Origin: an uncultured Methylophilaceae bacterium
GTDB taxonomy: Bacteria; Pseudomonadota; Gammaproteobacteria; Burkholderiales; Methylophilaceae
Length of the DNA stretch: 64,000 nt
Direction: 5' to 3'
NCBI GenBank assembly: GCA_903870165.1
Contig: CAIQBW010000033.1
Span: 1-64,000 of the forward strand
In this document: in pieces, positions 27,767 through 37,530 of the stretch
How the letters are laid out: each line of letters begins with the position of its first letter
Position numbering within the stretch: position 1 is the first letter of the stretch
Made by a program: the position numbers and the translations under genes
Notes under the pieces: generated by a model
Database searches by the model: none
What the model was told of the DNA's origin: nothing
The model's input: the letters and a program-made list of their open reading frames with translations, nothing else

Positions 27767-29722
27767 TTAACTCTGTAACAATTTAGTTAGTTGACTTTGA
27801 TAGCGATTAAATTCAATCTCAAAATCTCGGTTCTTACGATTTGCAGACATCGCAAATAGTACTGCCTTTTGTTGTGGTTTAATTAAAAACCAAATGCGTC
27901 TTTCACGAATATAAATCATCGCAAAAATACCTAACACCAGTAGGACCGAGCCTGAGTAAACTAAGTTCTTACCTGGAGAGCGTGTCAACTGCAAACCACT
28001 AGCTTCGCGCTGCTCGAATTTTGTCATCTGCAAATAAATAGGTTCGCCATAAAAAAATAAGTCACTCATCGCATTTAATGAGTCTTGCAAGAAAGCCTGC
28101 GTATTCTCATCTACTTTTACATTTTTAATTCCAGCGCGCTCTTGGCCAAGTTGATAAGCCTCAAATGCTGCTCCAGTAATAATTTTGATATACGTCTGCG
28201 CTGCAGCCTCACGCTGCTTTTGGGGCACAGATGCTTCAATTAACCTAGAGATTTCAGCATAACCGCCTTCGCTAAACGCACCAAGCAACTGAACAACGCT
28301 TGCCTCAAATTTATTTTTAACAGCAACATCATCGCTAGGCTTGAGAGCTTTCAATGCAAAACGACTGGCGATTTCTTGGTGTAAGGCTTTATTAAATAGG
28401 ACAGCGCGGGTCTGCATAAAGCCTTGCATCTCAAAATTGCTGTCTGCAGGAATACGCAAATACTTAAACTCTTCTTGCGGAGATGAACGCATGCCCGAGA
28501 CAAAATAAGCGCGGCCATCCAATTGCAAAGGCTGCATGTAGTTCACATATTCTTTTGCTTGCCCGGCCGTATCACGTACTTTGAAGGTTACGTTTGGCCC
28601 AACATTACGCGGTTTACCTTTACCATCCGGACTCAAATTCAAAATATTGAATTTACGAAAATCAATAAACTCAAGCTGAAGCCCATTCGCACCAGCACCA
28701 AATTCTGTTTTCCCAAAAATCGTTCCCGACACAGGAATAGGCTTGGCTTCTGGACTCAAAATTCCCCAAACATCGAAGTTAAGCTTTGAGCCACCGTCTT
28801 GGAAATCAGACTGATAAATTGCGATGCCCTTATATATAAGTGGATGATTCACACTAATTGTGTGCTTGAGCGGCGCCTTTAAATCAGGGTCCATGATCAC
28901 CAAGTCACTCTCAAATGATTTTGGCTGGCCAGTTGGATAATGCTCAATTCTAAAATCGGTGAGCGCTATGCTAAATGGCAATTCTTGCACCATATAACCA
29001 TCACGAACCCGCTGGAAAGCCACATCTGCGCTGGCGCCTTCAGGAAGCGTCATATTAGCTCTAAAGGATAAATTACTGACAGAAAGTCTACTTTTCTTAG
29101 GGACTTCATTGGCTGGAATATCACGCGATTCTACTGTTTTTTGGCCAAGCAACTCTTGCACTTTGAGCGGCACATTGCCATCCATCAAACCACCGATACA
29201 AATAATCACAATCGCCACATGGGTGAAAATATAACCTAACCGCTGATAACTGCCGGCTTTTGCAGCAATCAGTTCGCTTCCATCTGCATGCTTTACCGTT
29301 TTTAAACGGAAACTACGCACAGTTAAAAAATGGCTGACATCTTGCCTAACTTGCTCGAGGCTTTGAGTCGTGCTGTATTCGTGTTGATGACTAAAAGCGC
29401 GCAAGGACTTTTCAGTTGCCTGCTCGCGATAAGCACGCAGCTCTTTAAGCATGAGAGGGGTGTTACGATAAATACAGAGGCTAGTTGATGCCACTAAAAA
29501 GACCAGAATCACCAAAAACCATGCACTATGATAAACATCATAAAGACCGAGCATCTCGAACAAATCAAACCAAAACTGGCCAAACTGAATCACATAATTA
29601 GCATAAGGCTCATTTTGCTTGAGGACAGTACCAATAATCGAGGCAATACCAAGCACTGTCAAAACGCTGACTGCAAAGCGCATGGAACTTAGTAATTCAT
29701 AAAGTCTTTTAGAATTCGTCAT
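27767..29722 (-). CDS. resB: Cytochrome c biogenesis protein ResB (System II)
   Basis: The partner subunit of System II, 651 residues. Three N-terminal helices (about residues 13-30, 65-85 and 165-185) are followed by a large periplasmic domain (HPLIYKGIAIYQSDFQDGG) and a last helix (VYSGSVLLVLGIFAMIYI). The length is within the range of betaproteobacterial ResB proteins. No CcmA-H genes of System I are present here. Confidence 0.94.
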   Translation of the reverse strand: MTNSKRLYELLSSMRFAVSVLTVLGIASIIGTVLKQNEPYANYVIQFGQFWFDLFEMLGLYDVYHSAWFLVILVFLVASTSLCIYRNTPLMLKELRAYREQATEKSLRAFSHQHEYSTTQSLEQVRQDVSHFLTVRSFRLKTVKHADGSELIAAKAGSYQRLGYIFTHVAIVIICIGGLMDGNVPLKVQELLGQKTVESRDIPANEVPKKSRLSVSNLSFRANMTLPEGASADVAFQRVRDGYMVQELPFSIALTDFRIEHYPTGQPKSFESDLVIMDPDLKAPLKHTISVNHPLIYKGIAIYQSDFQDGGSKLNFDVWGILSPEAKPIPVSGTIFGKTEFGAGANGLQLEFIDFRKFNILNLSPDGKGKPRNVGPNVTFKVRDTAGQAKEYVNYMQPLQLDGRAYFVSGMRSSPQEEFKYLRIPADSNFEMQGFMQTRAVLFNKALHQEIASRFALKALKPSDDVAVKNKFEASVVQLLGAFSEGGYAEISRLIEASVPQKQREAAAQTYIKIITGAAFEAYQLGQERAGIKNVKVDENTQAFLQDSLNAMSDLFFYGEPIYLQMTKFEQREASGLQLTRSPGKNLVYSGSVLLVLGIFAMIYIRERRIWFLIKPQQKAVLFAMSANRKNRDFEIEFNRYQSQLTKLLQS

Positions 29723-29748
29723 TCAAACTTTCAAACAAATTGGATTTC

Positions 29749-29776
29749 CAAAAATTAAGGGTGGCAACGCCACCCT
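29749..29776 (-). terminator. Terminator after cytochrome c4 gene
   Basis: On the minus strand AGGGTGGC GTT GCCACCCT (29758-29776) is followed by TAATTTTT. A second small hairpin (TTGGTA/TACCAA, about 29784-29804) precedes it. It lies between cytochrome c4 and resB. Confidence 0.7.
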
Positions 29777-29815
29777 CTTTCACTTGGTAACACTTAGCTA
29801 CCAAACACTTCGAAA

Positions 29816-30427
29816 TTAATGCAAACCTTGGATATAGTCTGCCACAGCAGCCATATCAGCATCTGACATCTTCGCAGCAATCATACGCATCACTTTAGCG
29901 TTGTCATTAGCACGCTCACCAGAGTAGAAAGCTTTGAGTTGCGTAACAACGTAATCAGCATGCTGACCAGACAATCGTGGGAACTGAACAGGGATGCCAG
30001 CACCAGTTGCGCCGTGGCATGAGGCGCAAGCTGGAACACCAACACTTGCGATACCACCGCGATAAATCTTTTCACCAAGCGAGCCAGCTGCATTTGTTTT
30101 AGCGCTACCCACTTTAGCTTTTTGCGCCCCGAAATAAGCCGCCACATTAGCCATATCTTCTGGAGAAAGGGTTGCAGCTATCCCAGACATCACCGCATTT
30201 TTACGCTCACCAGCTTTGAAGTTTGCTAATTGCTTAGCAATATATTCAGGGTGTTGCTGAGCAAGTTTAGGGTTGGTGGTAATAACACTGTTGCCATCAA
30301 CACCATGACAAGCTGCACAGACGCCAGTCACAATCTTTTCACCTGCGGCCGCATTGCCCGCTGCTTGCGCTACTGAAGCCAAGCTAACAGACATCAGGAT
30401 AATTGCTAGTACGTTACCGATTTTCAT
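29816..30427 (-). CDS. Diheme cytochrome c4
   Basis: A 203-residue periplasmic cytochrome with a Sec signal peptide (ending ASVAQAAG). Two cytochrome c domains have heme motifs CAACHG and CASCHG and distal Met candidates in KNAVMSGIA and VMRMIAAKMSD. Cytochromes c4 carry electrons from the bc1 complex to terminal oxidases. It lies upstream of resB-ccsB in the same direction, separated from them by a terminator. Confidence 0.93.
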   Translation of the reverse strand: MKIGNVLAIILMSVSLASVAQAAGNAAAGEKIVTGVCAACHGVDGNSVITTNPKLAQQHPEYIAKQLANFKAGERKNAVMSGIAATLSPEDMANVAAYFGAQKAKVGSAKTNAAGSLGEKIYRGGIASVGVPACASCHGATGAGIPVQFPRLSGQHADYVVTQLKAFYSGERANDNAKVMRMIAAKMSDADMAAVADYIQGLH

Positions 30428-30534
30428 GCTTCTTTTCCCTTAAAACTTGTGACTGATACATTTAGAATAATTAAAACATTTTATCGAAAATCGCCTAATC
30501 GTGGTAGCATTTTCGGCCTTGAAAGGGTTATCTT

Positions 30535-31173
30535 ATGCCGTTGTTCCAAAATGCCACATTCTACATTTCCGCACATCATCTCAGCGACCTGCCACCACCG
30601 GCTGGAATAGAGGTGGCTTTTGCTGGGCGATCTAATGCCGGAAAATCAAGTGCGCTCAACACATTGGCGAACCACAATCGTCTTGCCTATGTCAGCAAAC
30701 AACCTGGACGAACGCAATTGATAAACTTTTTTAGCTTAGGCAATGACCGCTTTTTAGTCGACTTGCCAGGCTACGGCTATGCAAAAGTACCTGCATCTAT
30801 GCGTGCGCATTGGCAAATGACCCTCTCCAAATACCTCAGCCATCGCAGTACGTTGTATGGCTTGGTGTTAGTGATGGATTGCCGTCACCCACTCACACCA
30901 CTAGACCGTCAAATGTTGGACTGGTTCGCACCAAGCGGCAGACCAATTCATGTGTTGCTCACAAAATCAGACAAACTATCGCGCAATGCCGCTAACCAAA
31001 CACTACAGGCTGTAAAAAAAGAACTTCAAAACACATGGGGGAATTGCACGATACAACTATTCTCCAGCCTGAAGAAGCAAGGTGTAGAAGAAGCTGAGAC
31101 CGTTATTGGCGCTTGGCTTAAGGACGACCCTTTAGTTTCGGATGAAAATCAAATCCCAGACACCGTGGCCTAA
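30535..31173 (+). CDS. engB: Ribosome biogenesis GTP-binding protein EngB/YsxC
   Basis: A 212-residue GTPase needed for 50S subunit assembly. G1 is [10 protein letters not shown]2/switch I is [14 protein letters not shown]3 is DLPGYGYAK, and G4 is TKSDKL. It is divergent from cytochrome c4, a common arrangement in Betaproteobacteria. Its 3' end runs 42 bp into the convergent trmB coding region. Confidence 0.95.
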   Translation: MPLFQNATFYISAHHLSDLPPPAGIEVAFAGRSNAGKSSALNTLANHNRLAYVSKQPGRTQLINFFSLGNDRFLVDLPGYGYAKVPASMRAHWQMTLSKYLSHRSTLYGLVLVMDCRHPLTPLDRQMLDWFAPSGRPIHVLLTKSDKLSRNAANQTLQAVKKELQNTWGNCTIQLFSSLKKQGVEEAETVIGAWLKDDPLVSDENQIPDTVA

Positions 31174-31851
31174 TTTAATACCACGGTTTTCAAATTTGGT
31201 TAGTGGACGATAAGCTGGCTTAGGCGCGTAATCTTTTGCTGAATTAGACAGCAAAGTCTCAACTTTCAAAATATCCAACACCCATTCGGCATATTCTTGC
31301 CAATCAGTTGCGACGTGTAAGTAGCCGCCTGATTTCAATTTCGAACATAACAATTTCACAAACTCTGATTGAATCAGGCGTCGTTTATGATGACGCTTTT
31401 TATGCCAAGGATCCGGGAAGAAAATATGGACTCCGTCCAAGCTAGCGTCAGCAACCATATGGTTTAGCACATCAACAACATCGTGCTGAATGATACGCAC
31501 ATTACTCAGTGACTTTTCGTCGATTAGTTTTAACAAACCACCAACACCAGGCGTGTGAACTTCGACGCCCAGGAAGTCCCGCTCTGGCATCGATTGCGCA
31601 ATCGTCGCCGTCGTTTCACCCATGCCAAAACCAATCTCTAAAATCTTGAGGCTGTTTTGACGGCCAAAAGTCTTAGCTAGATCTAAGGTTTCAGGGATGT
31701 AGTCAATACCGAATGTTGGCCAATGGTCAGCAAGCGCTTTTTCTTGGCCTTTAGTTAAGCGCCCTTGGCGCAAAACATAACTACGAATGCGACGCTGCGT
31801 GAGGTCTTCTTCTGCTTCAATATATGGGGTGTTTTTATTCATGGCGCGCAT
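31132..31851 (-). CDS. trmB: tRNA (guanine-N7-)-methyltransferase
   Basis: It makes m7G46 in tRNA and is a 239-residue class I SAM methyltransferase. The SAM loop is [11 protein letters not shown], and the later motifs are [20 protein letters not shown] (family hallmark) and [13 protein letters not shown]. An alternative ATG lies at 31842. A TATAAT sequence overlaps the first ATG, so the shorter start is possible. It follows midA by 11 bp. Confidence 0.96.
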   Translation of the reverse strand: MRAMNKNTPYIEAEEDLTQRRIRSYVLRQGRLTKGQEKALADHWPTFGIDYIPETLDLAKTFGRQNSLKILEIGFGMGETTATIAQSMPERDFLGVEVHTPGVGGLLKLIDEKSLSNVRIIQHDVVDVLNHMVADASLDGVHIFFPDPWHKKRHHKRRLIQSEFVKLLCSKLKSGGYLHVATDWQEYAEWVLDILKVETLLSNSAKDYAPKPAYRPLTKFENRGIKLGHGVWDLIFIRN

Positions 31852-31862
31852 TATACGTGATG

Positions 31863-33035
31863 CTACAAAGTATGCGATTTATCACCGCTAGAAAATCCAA
31901 TAAAAGGAATGTCTAAATTTTTCTCAAAGGCGATCACTTTAAATAAATCGCCCATTTCGGCGGGTGACAATAATTTCTGAGCCGAAGCAACTAATGGTAA
32001 ATACTTGGCTGAATCTTCTACCGGAATGGATTGAAGTAATTCGGTAATGCCTGCATTAATTAAAAACTGCGCCTGCGTTAAAAAGCCGACTAACTCCAAA
32101 CCATTCGACACTCCAGCCTCTGCAATCCTTGTAAAGTCAACGTGTGCAGTGATGTCTTGCAAACCCAAATAGATTAAAGGATCTCCATGAGATCGATGGC
32201 GGTAATGACACATTAAGGTCCCTTGATTACGCTGCGGGTGATAATACTCAGCACGCGAAAACCCATAATCAATCATCAAAAGCATCCCGCTTTGCAAAAT
32301 GCCAGCCAAACTAGCAACTAGACCTGTTGCAGCCAGACAAACTTCTGTTGTGTAACAGTCCGTTAAGTTGATTTCTGAGACAAAATCTTTTAACGCCAAC
32401 AAAGAGGCCGGTTTCTCTTTCCATGCCAAACCCCTACCCTCTGAGACGACACCCATTTCAGCAATGCCATCTGCTGTGGTTTTAACAATATGGACTGGCA
32501 ATGCATCAAGGACTTCATTGGCGAAGATCACGCCATCAAAATTTTCAGGCAATGCATCCAACCAAACAACACGGCTCATTAGTGTATTTGGCAGAGTAGC
32601 TCTTAGGGTAGCCTGTTGCACTTCACGTAAATGAGCGCTCACCTCTAAAATCATGTAACGTGCTGGCAACTGTTCGAGTTTGGCCATTTCAAGAAGTAAT
32701 TCTTTAGCAAATCTACCCGTTCCTGCACCTAGTTCCAAAATGTCAGCTTGCTTACCTTGTGTTTGCATCGCACCGAATACTTGCTGAACTTGCCTTGCAA
32801 TCGTTCGTGAAAAAAGCGGGGAAATTTCTGAGGCAGTGACAAAATCGCCACTTAAACCGAACTTTTTAGCACCGCCACTGTAATAACCTAGGCCAGGAGT
32901 ATATAAAGCAGCATCCATCATTTGGGCAAAATTAATCCAGCCGCCCTCTTTAGTAATAAGTGCTTGAATGAAAGATAGCAGTGCGTTGCTATGAGCAAGA
33001 GCTGCAGAATCGGGTTGCGGGAATGAAGTGTTCAT
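31863..33035 (-). CDS. Class I SAM-dependent methyltransferase, MidA/NDUFAF7 family (COG1565)
   Basis: A 390-residue homologue of the mitochondrial complex I assembly arginine methyltransferase NDUFAF7. It has MDAALYTPGLGYYSGGAKKFG, DFVTASEISPLFSRTIA, the SAM loop ELGAGTGRFAKEL, VIFANEVLDALPVH and MLLMIDYGFSRAEYYHP. The bacterial substrate is not established. It is paired with trmB here, and its start faces the divergent folM-like gene 46 bp away. Confidence 0.88.
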   Translation of the reverse strand: MNTSFPQPDSAALAHSNALLSFIQALITKEGGWINFAQMMDAALYTPGLGYYSGGAKKFGLSGDFVTASEISPLFSRTIARQVQQVFGAMQTQGKQADILELGAGTGRFAKELLLEMAKLEQLPARYMILEVSAHLREVQQATLRATLPNTLMSRVVWLDALPENFDGVIFANEVLDALPVHIVKTTADGIAEMGVVSEGRGLAWKEKPASLLALKDFVSEINLTDCYTTEVCLAATGLVASLAGILQSGMLLMIDYGFSRAEYYHPQRNQGTLMCHYRHRSHGDPLIYLGLQDITAHVDFTRIAEAGVSNGLELVGFLTQAQFLINAGITELLQSIPVEDSAKYLPLVASAQKLLSPAEMGDLFKVIAFEKNLDIPFIGFSSGDKSHTL

Positions 33036-33081
33036 GAAGAGTAGATTATAATTGTTACAGACTAAAAGTCAGGAAAAAAAC

Positions 33082-33834
33082 GTGGAATCAAGTTTACAAA
33101 ACAAAATCGTTTTAATTACAGGTGGCGCCAAACGTGTTGGGGCATCTATTTGTCGGCTACTTCATGCAAGCGGTGCAAACTTAATGATTCATTATAGAAG
33201 CTCAGTCAATGAGGCACGCGCATTACAAGCCGAACTAAATCTACAAAGGCCTCATTCGGTTGCCATTATTCAAGGTGACCTGCTTAATTTATCTATATTG
33301 CCAAGCTTAGTTCAAGAAACAATCAAACATTTCGGCAAACTAGATGTACTGATTAATAACGCATCAAGCTATTACCCGACAGAAATTGGCGACATTAATG
33401 ATGACCAATGGCACGATCTCATGGGGTCTAATTTGAAAGCCCCCCTATTTTTATCTCAAGCTGCTGCAATTGAATTACGCAAACAACAAGGCTGCATTAT
33501 CAATATTACCGACATGCACGTTGAACGCCCTAAAAAAGGCTACATCGTTTACAGTGTTGCCAAAGCGGGACTAGTAACTTTAACCAAATCACTCGCCCAC
33601 GAACTATCTCCAGAAGTGCGCGTGAATGCGGTTGCTCCTGGCCCAGTCATGTGGCCTGAAGATAATCCACAATTTGATGAGTTGTATCGTCAACGCGTGA
33701 TTTCTCAAACCTTATTAAAACGTATCGGCGAACCCAACGATATCGCAAAAGCGGTAAAATTCCTGATTCAAGATGCGCCATTCATCACAGGCCAAGTAAT
33801 TGCAGTTGATGGCGGTCGCTCCCTCAACCTATAA
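33082..33834 (+). CDS. Pteridine reductase-like short-chain dehydrogenase (FolM type)
   Basis: A 250-residue Rossmann enzyme. The cofactor motif TGGAKRVG has the Arg typical of NADPH-using pteridine reductases. The NNASSYYP motif follows, and the catalytic Tyr/Lys are in YSVAKAGLVTL. Probable reaction: reduction of dihydromonapterin or dihydrofolate. The frame allows a TTG at 33052. I chose the GTG at 33082 because AGGA lies 8 nt before it and family proteins begin shortly before the glycine motif. It is upstream of ttcA by 14 bp. Confidence 0.82.
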   Translation: MESSLQNKIVLITGGAKRVGASICRLLHASGANLMIHYRSSVNEARALQAELNLQRPHSVAIIQGDLLNLSILPSLVQETIKHFGKLDVLINNASSYYPTEIGDINDDQWHDLMGSNLKAPLFLSQAAAIELRKQQGCIINITDMHVERPKKGYIVYSVAKAGLVTLTKSLAHELSPEVRVNAVAPGPVMWPEDNPQFDELYRQRVISQTLLKRIGEPNDIAKAVKFLIQDAPFITGQVIAVDGGRSLNL

Positions 33835-33848
33835 ATTAGCAGTATTAA

Positions 33849-34763
33849 ATGATCAAACACTTACCAGACAACGCCTCCAATACTTTTATTCGCCTTCGCA
33901 ATAGCTTAATCAGCGCCACTGGCAAAGCGATTGGCGATTACAACATGATTGAAGATGGAGACACTGTCTTGGTCTGCATGAGTGGGGGCAAAGACTCCCA
34001 TGCAATGCTAATGTTGTTACTTGCATTGCAAGAGCGCGCACCTATTGATTTCAAACTAATTGCGATGAACTTGGATCAAAAGCAACCCGGCTTCCCAGCT
34101 GACATATTGCCTGTATACCTAGAAAAGCTAGGTGTTGAATATAGAATAGTAGAAGCTGACACTTACTCTATCGTCAAAGAAAAAATTCCTGAAGGCAAAA
34201 CGACGTGTTCTCTTTGTTCGCGTTTGCGCCGCGGAGTGATTTATCGCACTGCAAAAGAATTAGGCGCGAATAAAATCGCACTAGGCCATCATCGAGATGA
34301 CATCGTTGAAACCTTATTTCTCAATTTATTCTTTGGGGCAAAAATGAAAGCTATGCCCCCAAAGCTAGCAACAAATGACAAACAAAATATTGTGATTCGT
34401 CCGCTCGCTTACTGCTCTGAAAAAGACATTGCAGCTTATGCCCGTCAAATGGGCTTCCCTATTATTCCGTGCGACTTATGTGGATCCCAAGAAAACCTAC
34501 AACGTCAAAGGATAAAAGAAATGCTCCATGCTTGGGAGTTGGAACAGCCAGGACGCGTGAACAATATTTTCCGAGCTATCGGCAACGTGGAACCTTCTCA
34601 TCTAGCAGACACGAATTTATATGACTTCAAAAACCTGAGCCAAGCATCCGCTGAAGATGAAGACCCTTTATTCGGGGACATCGCAGAAAAAGAGAAGCGA
34701 GAAGGCGCACTAAGCCTTGGAAGTAGTGAAGGTACACGGATCGAATTTATTCGCAATCCTTAA
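33849..34763 (+). CDS. ttcA: tRNA 2-thiocytidine(32) synthetase TtcA
   Basis: A 304-residue ATP-pyrophosphatase that thiolates C32 of some tRNAs. The PP-loop is [11 protein letters not shown]. The iron-sulfur ligands are in [12 protein letters not shown] and [28 protein letters not shown] is family-specific. It is probably cotranscribed with the folM-like gene. Confidence 0.95.
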   Translation: MIKHLPDNASNTFIRLRNSLISATGKAIGDYNMIEDGDTVLVCMSGGKDSHAMLMLLLALQERAPIDFKLIAMNLDQKQPGFPADILPVYLEKLGVEYRIVEADTYSIVKEKIPEGKTTCSLCSRLRRGVIYRTAKELGANKIALGHHRDDIVETLFLNLFFGAKMKAMPPKLATNDKQNIVIRPLAYCSEKDIAAYARQMGFPIIPCDLCGSQENLQRQRIKEMLHAWELEQPGRVNNIFRAIGNVEPSHLADTNLYDFKNLSQASAEDEDPLFGDIAEKEKREGALSLGSSEGTRIEFIRNP

Positions 34764-34827
34764 TGATGAAGCCTTGCTTTTTTTGGCAGTTTTACAAAAA
34801 ATTATTAAAGAACTTAGTCGGCTCTCC

Positions 34828-34856
34828 TTGTCTAGACTTGGTTTTACTCTTATCAT
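34828..34856 (+). promoter_or_regulatory. Candidate promoter of topA
   Basis: TTGTCT (34828-34833) and TATCAT (34851-34856) are spaced by 17 bp, 34 bp before the topA ATG. Both boxes are moderate matches. Confidence 0.4.
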
Positions 34857-34889
34857 CACCCCAACTAGCCTCATTCTTGTAAAGCACAC

Positions 34890-37457
34890 ATGTCAAAACT
34901 GTTGATTGTTGAATCACCCTCCAAAGCTAAAACTCTAGAAAAGTATTTAGGTAAGGATTTCAAAGTACTCGCCTCATATGGCCATGTGCGCGACCTTATT
35001 CCCAAAACGGGTGCGGTAGATACCGAAAACGATTTTGCGATGAAGTATGAAATTATCGACCGAAATTCCAAGCATGTAGATGCGATTACACGTGCTGTCA
35101 AAGATGCTGAAGCTATCTATCTCGCAACCGATCCGGACCGAGAAGGGGAAGCCATTTCATGGCATATCGCCGAGATTTTAAAAAGCAAAAATCTCGTCAA
35201 AAATAAATTAATGAAGCGCGTAGTTTTCCACGAAATTACAAAAACGGCTGTTCAGCACGCGATTGATGAACCCCGAGATATTTTGATGCCGCTGGTGAAT
35301 GCTCAACAAGCACGTCGTGCTCTTGATTACTTAGTCGGGTTTAATCTTTCCCCGCTATTGTGGAAAAAAATCCGCAGAGGCCTTTCAGCAGGCCGTGTGC
35401 AAAGTCCAGCACTTCGTTTAATTGTTGAACGCGAGCTTGAAATTGAAGCATTTAAAAGCCAAGAGTATTGGTCTATTCACTTAGAGTCACGTAAACATCA
35501 ACATAGTTTCGATGCAAAACTCATTCAGCTAGATGGCAAGAAAGTTGAGCAATTCACTGTCATCAACCAAAATCAACAAGCGGATATTGTTGGCGAACTA
35601 TTAATTAAAAGTGCAGGCAAAACGACCGTTAGTCGCGTTGAAAAAAAACAACGCAGCCGCAGTCCAGCAGCGCCTTTTACTACATCAACCTTACAACAAG
35701 AGGCTGTGCGTAAATTAGGGTTCACAACGAGTCGTGCGATGAGGATTGCACAGCAACTATACGAAGGTATTGATATCGGCGGTGGCGCAGTGGGTTTAAT
35801 TACTTATATGCGTACAGACTCCTTTAGTCTGGCGGCTGAAGCGATTGCCCAAATTCGTGGTTATATTAAAGATAACTTCTCAGCAGAATATTTGCCAAAA
35901 CTACCAATTGCGTACAAAACAAAATCAAAAAATGCACAAGAGGCGCATGAAGCAATTCGCCCAACCGACATTTCACGTACACCAGCGAGTGTTGAGCAAT
36001 TCTTAACACCGGAACAATTCAAGCTTTATGAAATGATTTGGAAACGATCCGTGGCTTGTCAAATGGCGCCCGCACGTTTCGATGCTGTCAGTGTTGATTT
36101 AGCGATTGGTAGCGAAGCCAATCTTTTTCGCGCAACTGGCCAGACCTTAGTATTCCCAGGATTTATTGGCGTTTACATGGAAGGCGTCGATGATGCTGAA
36201 GAAGAAAATGAAACTAAGCTGCCTGTGTTAGAAACTGGCGAAGTGTTAGATGTACAAAAGATTTTTGGTGACCAACACTTTACAGAGCCCCCACCCCGTT
36301 ATGGCGAAGCAAGCCTAGTTAAAGTACTTGAAGAGTACGGCATTGGCCGCCCCTCTACCTATGCCAGCATTATCTCTACCCTGCAAGATAGAGAGTACGT
36401 ATTGCTAGACAAAAAACGCTTCACGCCAACCGACGTGGGTCGTGTAGTCAACAAATTCCTAACTGATCATTTTACGCGCTATGTTGATTACGATTTCACA
36501 GCGAATCTTGAAAATCAGCTAGATAGCGTAGCAGATGGTGAGCATGAATGGATTCCTTTGCTCAAAGAGTTCTGGGATGGCTTACACAAACAAATTGACG
36601 ACAAAAAAGATGTTGAACGTCCAGGCACAGAATTACTCGATGAAGCATGCCCCAAATGCGGCAAGCAACTTTCTAAACAACTCAGCCGTTATGGAAGCTT
36701 TATTGGGTGTGTGGGTTATAACGACACGCCTAAGTGTGATTACAAACGCAATGTTGGAGGCGAAGGTGCTATCAGTAGCGAGCCTACACTCATTGGTGTA
36801 GATGCCAATTCGGGTAAGGATATCCTCATGCTTAATGGCCCTTATGGCCCTTATTTGCAACTTGGTTTGCCTGAGGCTGATACCAAGAAAAAGCCTAAAC
36901 GCGTGAGTATTCCAAAAGACATCCCTCTTTCAAGCGTAGATATAGATGTTGCGCTGCAACTCATCGCATTGCCACGAGACTTAGGACTGCATCCGGTTAC
37001 TAATAAAAAGGTAATTGCTAATATTGGTCGCTTTGGACCTTACGTCAATCATGACGCAAAATTCAAATCGATTCCCAAAACAGATAGTGTGTTTGAGATT
37101 GATTTAGCACGTGCGGTTGAATTACTCGCGCAAGCTAACTCTGGCCCAGCTCCGATTCGCGAGCTTGGTAATCACCCTACAGAGGATGGCCAAATTGCTA
37201 TCTACTCTGGCCGTTACGGCCCTTATGTTCAGCATGGAAAGATTCGCGCGACGATTGCTAAAAGCGAAGACCCTGAATCATTGACGATGGAAGAAGCGCT
37301 AGAATTATTAGCAGCAAAAGCTGCTAAAGATGCACCAGCAAAAAAAGCTAATGCTAAAAAACCAGCAGCGAAGAAGAAGACAACCGTTAAGAAAATAACG
37401 GCTAAAAAAACACCTACGAAAAAACCGGCTGCAAAGAAAGCTCCGGCTAAAAAATAG
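34890..37457 (+). CDS. topA: DNA topoisomerase I
   Basis: A type IA topoisomerase that relaxes negative supercoils, 855 residues. The Toprim domain begins MSKLLIVESPSKAKTLEKYL with the acidic DPDREGEAISWH. The active-site Tyr306 is in YMRTDSFSL. One zinc-finger-type cysteine cluster (CPKCGKQLS...CVGYNDTPKC) follows, then repeated Topo C-terminal domains with GRFGPYV and GRYGPYVQHG. The last 40 residues form a Lys/Ala/Pro tail of AKK repeats, resembling histone H1 tails. The tail is in frame and ends normally. Confidence 0.96.
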   Translation: MSKLLIVESPSKAKTLEKYLGKDFKVLASYGHVRDLIPKTGAVDTENDFAMKYEIIDRNSKHVDAITRAVKDAEAIYLATDPDREGEAISWHIAEILKSKNLVKNKLMKRVVFHEITKTAVQHAIDEPRDILMPLVNAQQARRALDYLVGFNLSPLLWKKIRRGLSAGRVQSPALRLIVERELEIEAFKSQEYWSIHLESRKHQHSFDAKLIQLDGKKVEQFTVINQNQQADIVGELLIKSAGKTTVSRVEKKQRSRSPAAPFTTSTLQQEAVRKLGFTTSRAMRIAQQLYEGIDIGGGAVGLITYMRTDSFSLAAEAIAQIRGYIKDNFSAEYLPKLPIAYKTKSKNAQEAHEAIRPTDISRTPASVEQFLTPEQFKLYEMIWKRSVACQMAPARFDAVSVDLAIGSEANLFRATGQTLVFPGFIGVYMEGVDDAEEENETKLPVLETGEVLDVQKIFGDQHFTEPPPRYGEASLVKVLEEYGIGRPSTYASIISTLQDREYVLLDKKRFTPTDVGRVVNKFLTDHFTRYVDYDFTANLENQLDSVADGEHEWIPLLKEFWDGLHKQIDDKKDVERPGTELLDEACPKCGKQLSKQLSRYGSFIGCVGYNDTPKCDYKRNVGGEGAISSEPTLIGVDANSGKDILMLNGPYGPYLQLGLPEADTKKKPKRVSIPKDIPLSSVDIDVALQLIALPRDLGLHPVTNKKVIANIGRFGPYVNHDAKFKSIPKTDSVFEIDLARAVELLAQANSGPAPIRELGNHPTEDGQIAIYSGRYGPYVQHGKIRATIAKSEDPESLTMEEALELLAAKAAKDAPAKKANAKKPAAKKKTTVKKITAKKTPTKKPAAKKAPAKK

Positions 37458-37477
37458 ACAGCTTAAAAAATACAATT

Positions 37478-37530
37478 GTTTTAAGCATAAAAAAAGCGGC
37501 TCACAAAGCCGCTTTTTTTATGCTTAAAAC
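37478..37530. terminator. Bidirectional terminator with 24-bp perfect arms between topA and pbpG
   Basis: The arms at 37478-37501 and 37507-37530 are exact reverse complements with a 5-nt loop. The core AAAAAAAGCGGCT...AGCCGCTTTTTTT gives an intrinsic terminator on both strands. An outer GTTTTAAGCAT/ATGCTTAAAAC extends the stem. The right arm touches the pbpG stop codon. Confidence 0.92.

Noticed and set aside
34717-34905. A 62-codon frame bridging ttcA and topA.
   Set aside because: It overlaps the end of ttcA and the start of topA, has no ribosome-binding site, and shows no similarity to a known small protein. The gap is better explained as a promoter region.
37330-37457. The AKK-rich end of topA as a frameshift artefact or inserted repeat.
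   Set aside because: The tail stays in frame to a stop and is followed by a normal terminator. Such tails occur in TopA of several bacteria.
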